Positions 33,330-45,745 of a stretch of 64,000 nucleotides of DNA are shown piece by piece (position 1 is the first letter of the stretch; every line of letters begins with the position of its first letter). The notes below the pieces were generated by a model. It saw nothing but the letters and a program-made list of their open reading frames with translations. It was not told the DNA's origin and ran no database searches. Location: contig CAWZYM010000331.1 in the NCBI GenBank assembly GCA_963966185.1, positions 1,926,501 through 1,990,500 on the forward strand. The letters are read 5' to 3'. The position numbers and the translations under genes were made by a program. Source of the stretch: Rhabditoides inermis. Its lineage: Eukaryota; Nematoda; Chromadorea; Rhabditida; Rhabditidae.

Positions 33330-33695
33330 ACACTCCTCTCCTCTCATAGACACAACTCGCAGTGCTTGCGATGCACACTCTGCCACAATATCAAGAGAGC
33401 GCATTGCTAGGTGCGAGTGGATTGCCTTTGATCGCAAGTGGAATTGTGGTTAGAAAAATGCAAAATATGCTGTCATCCGCAGGATTCGAACCTGCGCCCT
33501 CCGAAGAGGACTGCGACCTGAACGCAGCGCCTTAGACCACTCGGCCAGAATGACACACTCCTCTCCTCTCATAGACACAACTCGCGCTGCTTGCGATGCA
33601 CACTCTGCCACAATATCAAGAGAGCGCATTGCTGGGTGCGAGTGGATTGCGTTTGATCGCAAGTGGAACTGTGGTTAGAAAAATGCAAAATATGC

Positions 33696-33779
33696 TGTCA
33701 TCCGCAGGATTCGAACCTGCGCCCTCCGAAGAGGACTGCGACCTGAACGCAGCGCCTCAGACCACTCGGCCAGAATGAC
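33696..33779 (-). tRNA. tRNA-Leu(CAG), A21G
   Basis: A21G class, change at 33758. Confidence 0.82.
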
Positions 33780-34371
33780 ACACTCCTCTCCTCTCATAGA
33801 CACAACTCGCAGTGCTTGCGATGCACACTCTGCCACAATATCAAGAGAGCGCATTGCTAGGTGCGAGTGGATTGCCTTTGATCGCAAGTGGAACTGTGGT
33901 TAGAAAAAAGCAAAATATGCTGTCATCCGCAGGATTCGAACCTGCGCCCTCCGAAGAGGACTGCGACCTGAACGCAGCGCCTTAGACCACTCGGCCAGAA
34001 TGACACACTCCTCTCCTCTCATAGACACAACTCGCACTGCTTGCGATGCACACTCTCCCACAATATCAAGAGAGCTCATTGCTGAGTGCGAGTGGATTGC
34101 GTTTGATCGCAAGTGGAACGGTGGTTAGAAAAATGCAAAATATGCTGTCATCCGCAGGATTCGAACCTGCGCCCTCCGAAGAGGACTGCGACCTGAACGC
34201 AGCGCCTTAGACCACTCGGCCAGAATGACGCTTTCCTCTCCTCTCATAGACACAACTCGCACTGCTTGCGATGCACACTCTCCCACAATATCAAGAGAGC
34301 GCATTGCTGGGTGCGAGTGGATTGCGTTTGATCGCAAGTGGAACTGTGGTTAAAAAAAATGCAAAATCTGC

Positions 34372-34455
34372 TGTCATCCGCAGGATTCGAACCTGCGCCC
34401 TCCGAAGAGGACTGCGACCTGAACGCAGCGCCTTAGACCATTCGGCCAGAATGAC
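34372..34455 (-). tRNA. tRNA-Leu(CAG), G15A
   Basis: G15A class, within the first copy of the 2929-bp repeat. Confidence 0.87.
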
Positions 34456-34818
34456 ACACTCCTCTCTTCTCATAGACACAACTCGCACTGCTTGCGATGC
34501 ACACTCTCCCACAATATCAAGAGAGCGCATTGCTGGGTGCGAGTGGATTGCGTTTGATCGCAAGTAGAACTGTGGTTAGAAAAATGCAAAATATGCTGTC
34601 ATCCGCAGGATTCGAACCTGCGCCCTCCGAAGAGGACTGCGACCTGAACGCAGCGCCTTAGACCACTCGGCCAGAATGACACACTCCTCTCCTCTCATAG
34701 ACACAACTCGCACTGCTTGCGATGCACACTCTCCCACAATATCAAGAGAGCGCATTGCTGGGTGCGAGTGGATTGCGTTTGATCGCAAGTGGAACTGTGG
34801 TTAGAAAAATGCAAAATA

Positions 34819-34905
34819 TGGTGTCATCCGCAGGATTCGAACCTGCGCCCTCCGAAGAGGACTGCGACCTGAACGCAGCGCCTTAGACCACTCGGCCAAA
34901 ATGAC
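34819..34905 (-). tRNA. tRNA-Leu(CAG) with encoded CCA and C7T
   Basis: CCA at 34819-34821 follows the 84-nt body at 34822-34905. C7T at 34899 makes a T7-G66 wobble. Confidence 0.85.
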
Positions 34906-35493
34906 ACACTCCTCTCCTCTCATAGACACAACTCGCACTGCTTGCGATGCACACTCTCCCACAATATCAAGAGAGCTCATTGCTGGGTGCGAGTGGATTG
35001 CGTTTGATCGCAAGTGGAACGGTGGTTAGAAAAATGCAAAATATGCTGTCATCCGCAGGATTCGAACCTGCGCCCTCCGAAGAGGACTGCGACCTGAACG
35101 CAGCGCCTTAGACCACTCGGCCAGAATGACACACTCCTCTCCTCTCATAGACACAACTCGCACTGCTTGCGATGCACACTCTCCCACAATATCAAGAGAG
35201 CTCATTGCTGGGTGCGAGTGGATTGCGTTTGATCGCAAGTGGAACGGTGGTTAGAAAAATGCAAAATATGCTGTCATCCGCAGGATTCGAACCTGCGCCC
35301 TCCGAAGAGGACTGCGACCTGAACGCAGCGCCTTAGACCACTCGGCCAGAATGACACACTCCTCTCCTCTCATAGACACAACTCGCACTGCTTGCGATGC
35401 ACACTCTCCCACAATATCAAGAGAGCGCATTGCTGGGTGCGAGTGGATTGCGTTTGATCGCAAGTGGAACTGTGGTTAGAAAAATGCAAAATA

Positions 35494-35580
35494 TGGTGTC
35501 ATCCGCAGGATTCGAACCTGCGCCCTCCGAAGAGGACTGCGACCTGAACGCAGCGCCTTAGACCACTCGGCCAAAATGAC
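35494..35580 (-). tRNA. tRNA-Leu(CAG) with encoded CCA and C7T
   Basis: Same class as 34819; body 35497-35580. Confidence 0.85.
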
Positions 35581-36174
35581 ACACTCCTCTCCTCTCATAG
35601 ACACAACTCGCACTGCTTGCGATGCACACTCTGCCACAATATCAAGAGAGCGCATTGCTAGGTGCCAGTGGATTGCGTTTGATCGCAAGTGGAACTGTGG
35701 TTAAAAAAATGCAAAATATGCTGTCATCCGCAGGATTCGAACCTGCGCCCTCCGAAGAGGACTGCGACCTGAACGCAGCGCCTTAGACCACTCGGCCAGA
35801 ATGACACACTCCTCTCCTCTCATAGACACAACTCGCACTGCTTGCGATGCACACTCTGCCACAATATCAAGAGAGCGCATTGCTAGGTGCGAGTGGATTG
35901 CCTTTGATCGCAAGTGGAACTGTGGTTAGAAAAAAGCAAAATATGCTGTCATCCGCAGGATTCGAACCTGCGCCCTCCGAAGAGGACTGCGACCTGAACG
36001 CAGCGCCTTAGACCACTCGGCCAGAATGACACACTCCTCTCCTCTCATAGACACAACTCGCACTGCTTGCGATGCACACTCTGCCACAATATCAAGAGAG
36101 CGAGCGCATTGCTGGGTGCGAGTGGATTGCGTTTGATCGCAAGTGGAACTGTGGTTAGAAAATGCAAAATATGC

Positions 36175-36258
36175 TGTAATTCGCAGAATTCGAACCTGCG
36201 CCCTCCGAAGAGGACTGCGACCTGAACGCAGCGCCTTAGACCACTCGGCCAGAATGAC
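36175..36258 (-). pseudogene. tRNA-Leu(CAG) with G70T, G67A and C61T
   Basis: Copy of 33246-33329, 2929 bp away. Confidence 0.78.
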
Positions 36259-36624
36259 ACACTCCTCTCCTCTCATAGACACAACTCGCAGTGCTTGCGA
36301 TGCACACTCTGCCACAATATCAAGAGAGCGCATTGCTAGGTGCGAGTGGATTGCCTTTGATCGCAAGTGGAATTGTGGTTAGAAAAATGCAAAATATGCT
36401 GTCATCCGCAGGATTCGAACCTGCGCCCTCCGAAGAGGACTGCGACCTGAACGCAGCGCCTTAGACCACTCGGCCAGAATGACACACTCCTCTCCTCTCA
36501 TAGACACAACTCGCGCTGCTTGCGATGCACACTCTGCCACAATATCAAGAGAGCGCATTGCTGGGTGCGAGTGGATTGCGTTTGATCGCAAGTGGAACTG
36601 TGGTTAGAAAAATGCAAAATATGC

Positions 36625-36708
36625 TGTCATCCGCAGGATTCGAACCTGCGCCCTCCGAAGAGGACTGCGACCTGAACGCAGCGCCTCAGACCACTCGGCC
36701 AGAATGAC
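36625..36708 (-). tRNA. tRNA-Leu(CAG), A21G
   Basis: A21G class, change at 36687. Confidence 0.82.
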
Positions 36709-37300
36709 ACACTCCTCTCCTCTCATAGACACAACTCGCAGTGCTTGCGATGCACACTCTGCCACAATATCAAGAGAGCGCATTGCTAGGTGCGAGTGGA
36801 TTGCCTTTGATCGCAAGTGGAACTGTGGTTAGAAAAAAGCAAAATATGCTGTCATCCGCAGGATTCGAACCTGCGCCCTCCGAAGAGGACTGCGACCTGA
36901 ACGCAGCGCCTTAGACCACTCGGCCAGAATGACACACTCCTCTCCTCTCATAGACACAACTCGCACTGCTTGCGATGCACACTCTCCCACAATATCAAGA
37001 GAGCTCATTGCTGAGTGCGAGTGGATTGCGTTTGATCGCAAGTGGAACGGTGGTTAGAAAAATGCAAAATATGCTGTCATCCGCAGGATTCGAACCTGCG
37101 CCCTCCGAAGAGGACTGCGACCTGAACGCAGCGCCTTAGACCACTCGGCCAGAATGACGCTTTCCTCTCCTCTCATAGACACAACTCGCACTGCTTGCGA
37201 TGCACACTCTCCCACAATATCAAGAGAGCGCATTGCTGGGTGCGAGTGGATTGCGTTTGATCGCAAGTGGAACTGTGGTTAAAAAAAATGCAAAATCTGC

Positions 37301-37384
37301 TGTCATCCGCAGGATTCGAACCTGCGCCCTCCGAAGAGGACTGCGACCTGAACGCAGCGCCTTAGACCATTCGGCCAGAATGAC
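37301..37384 (-). tRNA. tRNA-Leu(CAG), G15A
   Basis: G15A class, within the second copy of the 2929-bp repeat. Confidence 0.87.
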
Positions 37385-37747
37385 ACACTCCTCTCTTCTC
37401 ATAGACACAACTCGCACTGCTTGCGATGCACACTCTCCCACAATATCAAGAGAGCGCATTGCTGGGTGCGAGTGGATTGCGTTTGATCGCAAGTAGAACT
37501 GTGGTTAGAAAAATGCAAAATATGCTGTCATCCGCAGGATTCGAACCTGCGCCCTCCGAAGAGGACTGCGACCTGAACGCAGCGCCTTAGACCACTCGGC
37601 CAGAATGACACACTCCTCTCCTCTCATAGACACAACTCGCACTGCTTGCGATGCACACTCTCCCACAATATCAAGAGAGCGCATTGCTGGGTGCGAGTGG
37701 ATTGCGTTTGATCGCAAGTGGAACTGTGGTTAGAAAAATGCAAAATA

Positions 37748-37834
37748 TGGTGTCATCCGCAGGATTCGAACCTGCGCCCTCCGAAGAGGACTGCGACCTG
37801 AACGCAGCGCCTTAGACCACTCGGCCAAAATGAC
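37748..37834 (-). tRNA. tRNA-Leu(CAG) with encoded CCA and C7T
   Basis: Same class as 34819; body 37751-37834. It is the 2929-bp counterpart of that gene. Confidence 0.85.
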
Positions 37835-38422
37835 ACACTCCTCTCCTCTCATAGACACAACTCGCACTGCTTGCGATGCACACTCTCCCACAATATCAAG
37901 AGAGCTCATTGCTGGGTGCGAGTGGATTGCGTTTGATCGCAAGTGGAACGGTGGTTAGAAAAATGCAAAATATGCTGTCATCCGCAGGATTCGAACCTGC
38001 GCCCTCCGAAGAGGACTGCGACCTGAACGCAGCGCCTTAGACCACTCGGCCAGAATGACACACTCCTCTCCTCTCATAGACACAACTCGCACTGCTTGCG
38101 ATGCACACTCTCCCACAATATCAAGAGAGCTCATTGCTGGGTGCGAGTGGATTGCGTTTGATCGCAAGTGGAACGGTGGTTAGAAAAATGCAAAATATGC
38201 TGTCATCCGCAGGATTCGAACCTGCGCCCTCCGAAGAGGACTGCGACCTGAACGCAGCGCCTTAGACCACTCGGCCAGAATGACACACTCCTCTCCTCTC
38301 ATAGACACAACTCGCACTGCTTGCGATGCACACTCTCCCACAATATCAAGAGAGCGCATTGCTGGGTGCGAGTGGATTGCGTTTGATCGCAAGTGGAACT
38401 GTGGTTAGAAAAATGCAAAATA

Positions 38423-38509
38423 TGGTGTCATCCGCAGGATTCGAACCTGCGCCCTCCGAAGAGGACTGCGACCTGAACGCAGCGCCTTAGACCACTCGGC
38501 CAAAATGAC
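38423..38509 (-). tRNA. tRNA-Leu(CAG) with encoded CCA and C7T
   Basis: Same class; body 38426-38509. It is the 2929-bp counterpart of 35494. Confidence 0.85.
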
Positions 38510-39097
38510 ACACTCCTCTCCTCTCATAGACACAACTCGCACTGCTTGCGATGCACACTCTGCCACAATATCAAGAGAGCGCATTGCTAGGTGCCAGTGG
38601 ATTGCGTTTGATCGCAAGTGGAACTGTGGTTAAAAAAATGCAAAATATGCTGTCATCCGCAGGATTCGAACCTGCGCCCTCCGAAGAGGACTGCGACCTG
38701 AACGCAGCGCCTTAGACCACTCGGCCAGAATGACACACTCCTCTCCTCTCATAGACACAACTCGCAGTGCTTGCGATGCACACTCTGCCACAATATCAAG
38801 AGAGCGCATTGCTAGGTGCGAGTGGATTGCCTTTGATCGCAAGTGGAACTGTGGTTAGAAAAAAGCAAAATATGCTGTCATCCGCAGGATTCGAACCTGC
38901 GCCCTCCGAAGAGGACTGCGACCTGAACGCAGCGCCTTAGACCACTCGGCCAGAATGACACACTCCTCTCCTCTCATAGACACAACTCGCACTGCTTGCG
39001 ATGCACACTCTGCCACAATATCAAGAGAGCGCATTGCTAGGTGCCAGTGGATTGCGTTTGATCGCAAGTGGAACTGTGGTTAGAAAAATGCAAAATA

Positions 39098-39184
39098 TGG
39101 TGTCATCCGCAGGATTCGAACCTGCGCCCTCCGAAGAGGACTGCGACCTGAACGCAGCGCCTTAGACCACTCGGCCAAAATGAC
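39098..39184 (-). tRNA. tRNA-Leu(CAG) with encoded CCA and C7T
   Basis: Same class; body 39101-39184, 675 bp (three units) from the previous one. Confidence 0.85.
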
Positions 39185-39771
39185 ACACTCCTCTCCTCTC
39201 ATAGACACAACTCGCACTGCTTGCGATGCACACTCTCCCACAATATCAAGAGAGCTCATTGCTGGGTGCGAGTGGATTGCGTTTGATCGCAAGTGGAACG
39301 GTGGTTAGAAAAATGCAAAATATGCTGTCATCCGCAGGATTCGAACCTGCGCCCTCCGAAGAGGACTGCGACCTGAACGCAGCGCCTTAGACCACTCGGC
39401 CAGAATGACACACTCCTCTCCTCTCATAGACACAACTCGCACTGCTTGCGATGCACACTCTCCCACAATATCAAGAGAGCTCATTGCTGGGTGCGAGTGG
39501 ATTGCGTTTGATCGCAAGTGGAACGGTGGTTAGAAAAATGCAAAATATGCTGTCATCCGCAGGATTCGAACCTGCGCCCTCCGAAGAGGACTGCGACCTG
39601 AACGCAGCGCCTTAGACCACTCGGCCAGAATGACCACTGCTCTCCTCTCATAGACACAACTCGCACTGCTTGCGATGCACACTCTCCCACAATATCAAGA
39701 GAGCGCATTGCTGGGTGCGAGTGGATTGCGTTTGATCGCAAGTGGAACTGTGGTTAGAAAAATGCAAAATA

Positions 39772-39858
39772 TGGTGTCATCCGCAGGATTCGAACCTGCG
39801 CCCTCCGAAGAGGACTGCGACCTGAACGCAGCGCCTTAGACCACTCGGCCAAAATGAC
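39772..39858 (-). tRNA. tRNA-Leu(CAG) with encoded CCA and C7T
   Basis: Same class; body 39775-39858. The spacer before it is one base short, with CCACTGC in place of CACACTCC. Confidence 0.85.
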
Positions 39859-42024
39859 ACACTCCTCTCCTCTCATAGACACAACTCGCACTGCTTGCGA
39901 TGCACACTCTGCCACAATATCAAGAGAGCGCATTGCTAGGTGCCAGTGGATTGCGTTTGATCGCAAGTGGAACTGTGGTTAAAAAAAATGCAAAATATGC
40001 TGTCATCCGCAGGATTCGAACCTGCGCCCTCCGAAGAGGACTGCGACCTGAACGCAGCGCCTTAGACCACTCGGCCAGAATGACACACTCCTCTCCTCTC
40101 ATAGACACAACTCGCACTGCTTGCGATGCACACTCTGCCACAATATCAAGAGAGCGCATTGCTAGGTGCCAGTGGATTGCGTTTGATCGCAAGTGGAACT
40201 GTGGTTAGAAAAAAGCAAAATATGCTGTCATCCGCAGGATTCGAACCTGCGCCCTCCGAAGAGGACTGCGACCTGAACGCAGCGCCTTAGACCACTCGGC
40301 CAGAATGACACACTCCTCTCCTCTCATAGACACAACTCGCACTGCTTGCGATGCACACTCTGCCACAATATCAAGAGAACGCATTGCTAGGTGCCAGTGG
40401 ATTGCGTTTGATCGCAAGTGGAACTGTGGTTAGAAAAAAGCAAAATATGCTGTCATCCGCAGGATTCGAACCTGCGCCCTCCGAAGAGGACTGCGACCTG
40501 AACGCAGCGCCTTAGACCACTCGGCCAGAATGACACACTCCTCTCTTCTAATAGACACAACTCGCACTGCTTGCGATGCACACTCTGCCACAATATCAAG
40601 AGAGCGCATTGCTGGGTGCGAGTGGATTGCGTTTGATCGCACGTGGAACTGTGGTTAGAAAAATGCAAAATATGCTGTCATCCGCAGGATTCGAACCTGC
40701 GCCCTCCGAAGAGGACTGCGACCTGAACGCAGCGCCTTAGACCACTCGGCCAGAATGACACACTCCTCTCCTCTCATAGACACAACTCGCACTGCTTGCG
40801 ATGCACACTCTCCCACAATATCAAAAGAGCGCATTGCTGGGTGCAAGTGGATTGCGTTTGATCGCAAGTGGAACTGTGTTTAGAAAAATGCAAAATATGC
40901 TGTCATCCGCAGGATTCGAACCTGCGCCCTCCGAAGAGGACTGCGACCTGAACGCAGCGCCTTAGACCACTCGGCCAGAATGACACACTCCTCTCCTCTC
41001 ATAGACACAACTCGCACTGCTTGCGATCCACACTCTGCCACAATATCAAGAGAGCGCATTGCTAGGTGCCAGTGGATTGCGTTTGATCGCAAGTGGAACT
41101 GTGGTTAGAAAAAAGCAAAATATGCTGTCATCCGCAGGATTCGAACCTGCGCCCTCCGAAGAGGACTGCGACCTGAACGCAGCGCCTTAGACCACTCGGC
41201 CAGAATGACACACTCCTCTCCTCTCATAGACACAACTCGCACTGCTTGCGATGCACACTCTGCCACAATATCAAGAGAGCGCATTGCTGGGTGCGAGTGG
41301 ATTGCGTTTGATCGCAAGTGGAACTGTGGTTAGAAAAATGCAAAATATGCTGTCATCCGCAGGATTCGAACCTGCGCCCTCCGAAGAGGACTGCGACCTG
41401 AACGCAGCGCCTTAGACCACTCGGCCAGAATGACACACTCCTCTCCTCTCATAGACACAACTCGCAGTGCTTGCGATGCACACTCTGCCACAATATAAAG
41501 AGAGCGCATTGCTAGGTGCGAGTGGATTGCGTTTGATCGCACGTGGAACTGTGGTTAGAAAAATGCAAATTATGCTGTCATCCGCAGGATTCGAACCTGC
41601 GCCCTCCGAAGAGGACTGCGACCTGAACGCAGCGCCTTAGACCACTCGGCCAGAATGACACACTCCTCTCCTCTCATAGACACAACTCGCACTGCTTGCG
41701 ATGCACACTCTCCCACAATATCAAGAGAGCTCATTGCTGGGTGCGAGTGGATTGCGTTTGATCGCAAGTGGAACGGTGGTTAGAAAAATGCAAAATATGC
41801 TGTCATCCGCAGGATTCGAACCTGCGCCCTCCGAAGAGGACTGCGACCTGAACGCAGCGCCTTAGACCACTCGGCCAGAATGACACACTCCTCTCCTCTC
41901 ATAGACACAACTCGCACTGCTTGGATGCACACTCTCCCACAATATCAAGAGAGCGCATTGCTGGGTGCGAGTGGATTGCGTTTGATCGCAAGTGGAACTG
42001 TGGTTAGAAAAATGCAAAATCTGC

Positions 42025-42108
42025 TGTCATTCGCAGGATTCGAACCTGCGCCCTCCGAAGAGGACTACGACCTGAACGCAGCGCCTTAGACCACTCGGCC
42101 AGAATGAC
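42025..42108 (-). tRNA. tRNA-Leu(CAG), G67A and C41T
   Basis: G67A (42031) gives a fully paired acceptor stem. C41T (42067) makes a G29-T41 wobble in the anticodon stem. Folding should be preserved. Confidence 0.85.
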
Positions 42109-44725
42109 ACACTCCTCTCTTCTCATAGACACAACTCGCACTGCTTGCGATGCACACTCTCCCACAATATCAAGAGAGCGCATTGCTAGGTGCCAGTGGA
42201 TTGCGTTTGATCGCAAGTGGAACTGTGGTTAAAAAAAATGCAAAATATGCTGTCATCCGCAGGATTCGAACCTGCGCCCTCCGAAGAGGACTGCGACCTG
42301 AACGCAGCGCCTTAGACCACTCGGCCAGAATGACACACTCCTCTTTTCTCATAGACACAACTCGCCCTGCTTGCGATGCACACTCTCCCACAATATCAAG
42401 AGAGCGCATTGCTAGGTGCCAGTGGATTGCGTTTGATCGCAAGTGGAACTGTGGTTAAAAAAATGCAAAATATGCTGTCATCCGCAGGATTCGAACCTGC
42501 GCCCTCCGAAGAGGACTGCGACCTGAACGCAGCGCCTTAGACCACTCGGCCAGAATGACACACTCCTCTCTTCTCATAGACACAACTCGCACTGCTTGCG
42601 ATGCACACTCTCCCACAATATCAAGAGAGCGCATTGCTAGGTGCCAGTGGATTGCGTTTGATCGCAAGTGGAACTGTGGTTAAAAAAATGCAAAATATGC
42701 TGTCATCCGCAGGATTCGAACCTGCGCCCTCCGAAGAGGACTGCGACCTGAACGCAGCGCCTTAGACCACTCGGCCAGAATGACACACTCCTCTCTTCTC
42801 ATAGACACAACTCGCCCTGCTTGCGATGCACACTCTCCCACAATATCAAGAGAGCGCATTGCTAGGTGCCAGTGGATTGCGTTTGATCGCAAGTGGAACT
42901 GTGGTTAAAAAAATGCAAAACATGCTGTCATCCGCAGGATTCGAACCTGCGCCCTCCGAAGAGGACTGCGACCTGAACGCAGCGCCTTAGACCACTCGGC
43001 CAGAATGACACACTCCTCTCTTCTAATAGACACAACTCGCACTGCTTGCGATGCACACTCTGCCACAATATCAAGAGAGCGCATTGCTAGGTGCGAGTGG
43101 ATTGCGTTTGATCGCAAGTGGAACTGTGGTTAGAAAAATGCAAAATCTGCTGTCATCCGCAGGATTCGAACCTGCGCCCTCCGAAGAGGACTGCGACCTG
43201 AACGCAGCGCCTTAGACCACTCGGCCAGAATGACACACTCCTCTCTTCTCATAGACACAACTCGCACTGCTTGCGATGCACACTCTCCCACAATATCAAG
43301 AGAGCGCATTGCTAGGTGCCAGTGGATTGCGTTTTATCGCAAGTGGAACTGTGGTTAAAAAAATGCAAAATATGCTGTCATCCGCAGGATTCGAACCTGC
43401 GCCCTCCGAAGAGGACTGCGACCTGAACGCAGCGCCTTAGACCACTCGGCCAGAATGACACACTCCTCTCTTCTAATAGACACAACTCGCACTGCTTGCG
43501 ATGCACACTCTGCCACAATATCAAGAGAGCGCATTGCTGGGTGCGAGTGGATTGCGTTTGATCGCACGTGGAACTGTGGTTAGAAAAATGCAAAATATGC
43601 TGTCATCCGCAGGATTCGAACCTGCGCCCTCCGAAGAGGACTGCGACCTGAACGCAGCGCCTTAGACCACTCGGCCAGAATGACACACTCCTCTCCTCTC
43701 ATAGACACAACTCGCACTGCTTGCGATGCACACTCTCCCACAATATGAAAAGAGCGCATTGCTGGGTGCAAGTGGATTGCGTTTGATCGCAAGTGGAACT
43801 GTGTTTAGAAAAATGCAAAATATGCTGTCATCCGCAGGATTCGAACCTGCGCCCTCCGAAGAGGACTGCGACCTGAACGCAGCGCCTTAGACCACTCGGC
43901 CAGAATGACACACTCCTCTCCTCTCATAGACACAACTCGCACTGCTTGCGATGCACACTCTGCCACAATATCAAGAGAGCGCATTGCTAGGTGCCAGTGG
44001 ATTGCGTTTGATCGCAAGTGGAACTGTGGTTAGAAAAAAGCAAAATATGCTGTCATCCGCAGGATTCGAACCTGCGCCCTCCGAAGAGGACTGCGACCTG
44101 AACGCAGCGCCTTAGACCACTCGGCCAGAATGACACACTCCTCTCCTCTCATAGACACAACTCGCACTGCTTGCGATGCACACTCTGCCACAATATCAAG
44201 AGAGCGCATTGCTGGGTGCGAGTGGACTGCGTTTGATCGCAAGTGGAACTGTGGTTAGAAAAATGCAAAATATGCTGTCATCCGCAGGATTCGAACCTGC
44301 GCCCTCCGAAGAGGACTGCGACCTGAACGCAGCGCCTTAGACCACTCGGCCAGAATGACACACTCCTCTCCTCTCATAGACACAACTCGCAGTGCTTGCG
44401 ATGCACACTCTGCCACAATATCAAGAGAGCGCATTGCTAGGTGCGAGTGGATTGCCTTTGATCGCAAGTGGAACTGTGGTTAGAAAAAAGCAAATTATGC
44501 TGTCATCCGCAGGATTCGAACCTGCGCCCTCCGAAGAGGACTGCGACCTGAACGCAGCGCCTTAGACCACTCGGCCAGAATGACACACTCCTCTCCTCTC
44601 ATAGACACAACTCGCACTGCTTGCGATGCACACTCTGCCACAATATCAAGAGAGCGCATTGCTAGGTGCCAGTGGATTGCGTTTGATCGCAAGTGGAACT
44701 GTGGTTAGAAAAAAGCAAAATATGC

Positions 44726-44809
44726 TGTCATCCGCAGGATTCGAACCTGCGCCCTCCGAAGAGGACGGCGACCTGAACGCAGCGCCTTAGACCACTCGGC
44801 CAGAATGAC
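44726..44809 (-). tRNA. tRNA-Leu(CAG), A42C anticodon-stem mismatch
   Basis: The change at 44767 breaks T28-A42. Members: 44726, 50211, 53671, 57806 and 59831. Confidence 0.8.
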
Positions 44810-45661
44810 ACACTCCTCTCTTCTAATAGACACAACTCGCACTGCTTGCGATGCACACTCTGCCACAATATCAAGAGAGCGCATTGCTGGGTGCGAGTGG
44901 ATTGCGTTTGATCGCAAGTGGAACTGTGGTTAGAAAAATGCAAAAAATGCTGTCATCCGCAGGATTCGAACCTGCGCCCTCCGAAGAGGACTGCGACCTG
45001 AACGCAGCGCCTTAGACCACTCGGCCAGAATGACACACTCCTCTCCTCTCATAGACACAACTCGCAGTGCTTGCGATGCACACTCTGCCACAATATCAAG
45101 AGAGCGCATTGCTAGGTGCGAGTGGATTGCCTTTGATCGCAAGTGGAACTGTGGTTAGAAAAAAGCAAAATATGCTGTCATCCGCAGGATTCGAACCTGC
45201 GCCCTCCGAAGAGGACTGCGACCTGAACGCAGCGCCTTAGACCACTCGGCCAGAATGACACACTCCTCTCCTCTCATAGACACAACTCGCACTGCTTGCG
45301 ATGCACACTCTGCCACAATATCAAGAGAGCGCATTGCTAGGTGCCAGTGGATTGCGTTTGATCGCAAGTGGAACTGTGGTTAGAAAAAAGCAAAATATGC
45401 TGTCATCCGCAGGATTCGAACCTGCGCCCTCCGAAGAGGACTGCGACCTGAACGCAGCGCCTTAGACCACTCGGCCAGAATGACACACTCCTCTCTTCTA
45501 ATTGACACAACTCGCACTGCTTGCGATGCACACTCTGCCACCACAACTCGCACTGCTTGCGATGCACACTCTGCCACAATATCAAGAGAGCGCATTGCTG
45601 GGTGCGAGTGGATTGCGTTTGATCGCACGTGGAACTGTGGTTAGAAAAATGCAAAATATGC

Positions 45662-45745
45662 TGTCATCCGCAGGATTCGAACCTGCGCCCTCCGAAGAGG
45701 ACTGCGACCTGAACGCAGCGCTTTAGACCACTCGGCCAGAATGAC
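45662..45745 (-). tRNA. tRNA-Leu(CAG), G23A D-stem mismatch
   Basis: The change at 45722 breaks C12-G23. The 5' neighbour spacer reads GCGGTTGATC. The 3' spacer holds a 36-bp duplication. Counterparts at 51147, 54607 and 60768. Confidence 0.8.

Larger units (their letters stand above)
26269..39100. repeat. Variant cassette repeated six times at 1.1 to 2.9 kb spacing
   Basis: Starting with a G70T/C61T gene, the order consensus gene with a GCGCTGC spacer, A21G gene, gene with a CTGAGTG spacer, gene with a GCTTTCC flank, G15A gene is repeated wholly or partly from 26269, 28068, 29192, 30992, 33246 and 36175. Spacings are 1799, 1124, 1800, 2254 and 2929 bp. The last pair is the longest match, about 33.12-35.9 kb against 36.05-38.8 kb. 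Confidence 0.83.
25820..39634 (-). tRNA. tRNA-Leu(CAG) consensus genes, block D (34 genes)
   Basis: Consensus 84-nt genes start at 25820, 26494, 26944, 27169, 27619, 28293, 28743, 29417, 29867, 30092, 30543, 31217, 31667, 31892, 32343, 32793, 33471, 33921, 34146, 34597, 35047, 35272, 35722, 35947, 36400, 36850, 37075, 37526, 37976, 38201, 38651, 38876, 39326 and 39551. They alternate with 30 variant genes in a recurring order. The unit before 25820 lacks 7 bp of spacer. The genes at 30092, 31892, 34146 and 37075 are preceded on their 5' side by GCTTTCC in place of ACACTCC. Confidence 0.92.
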
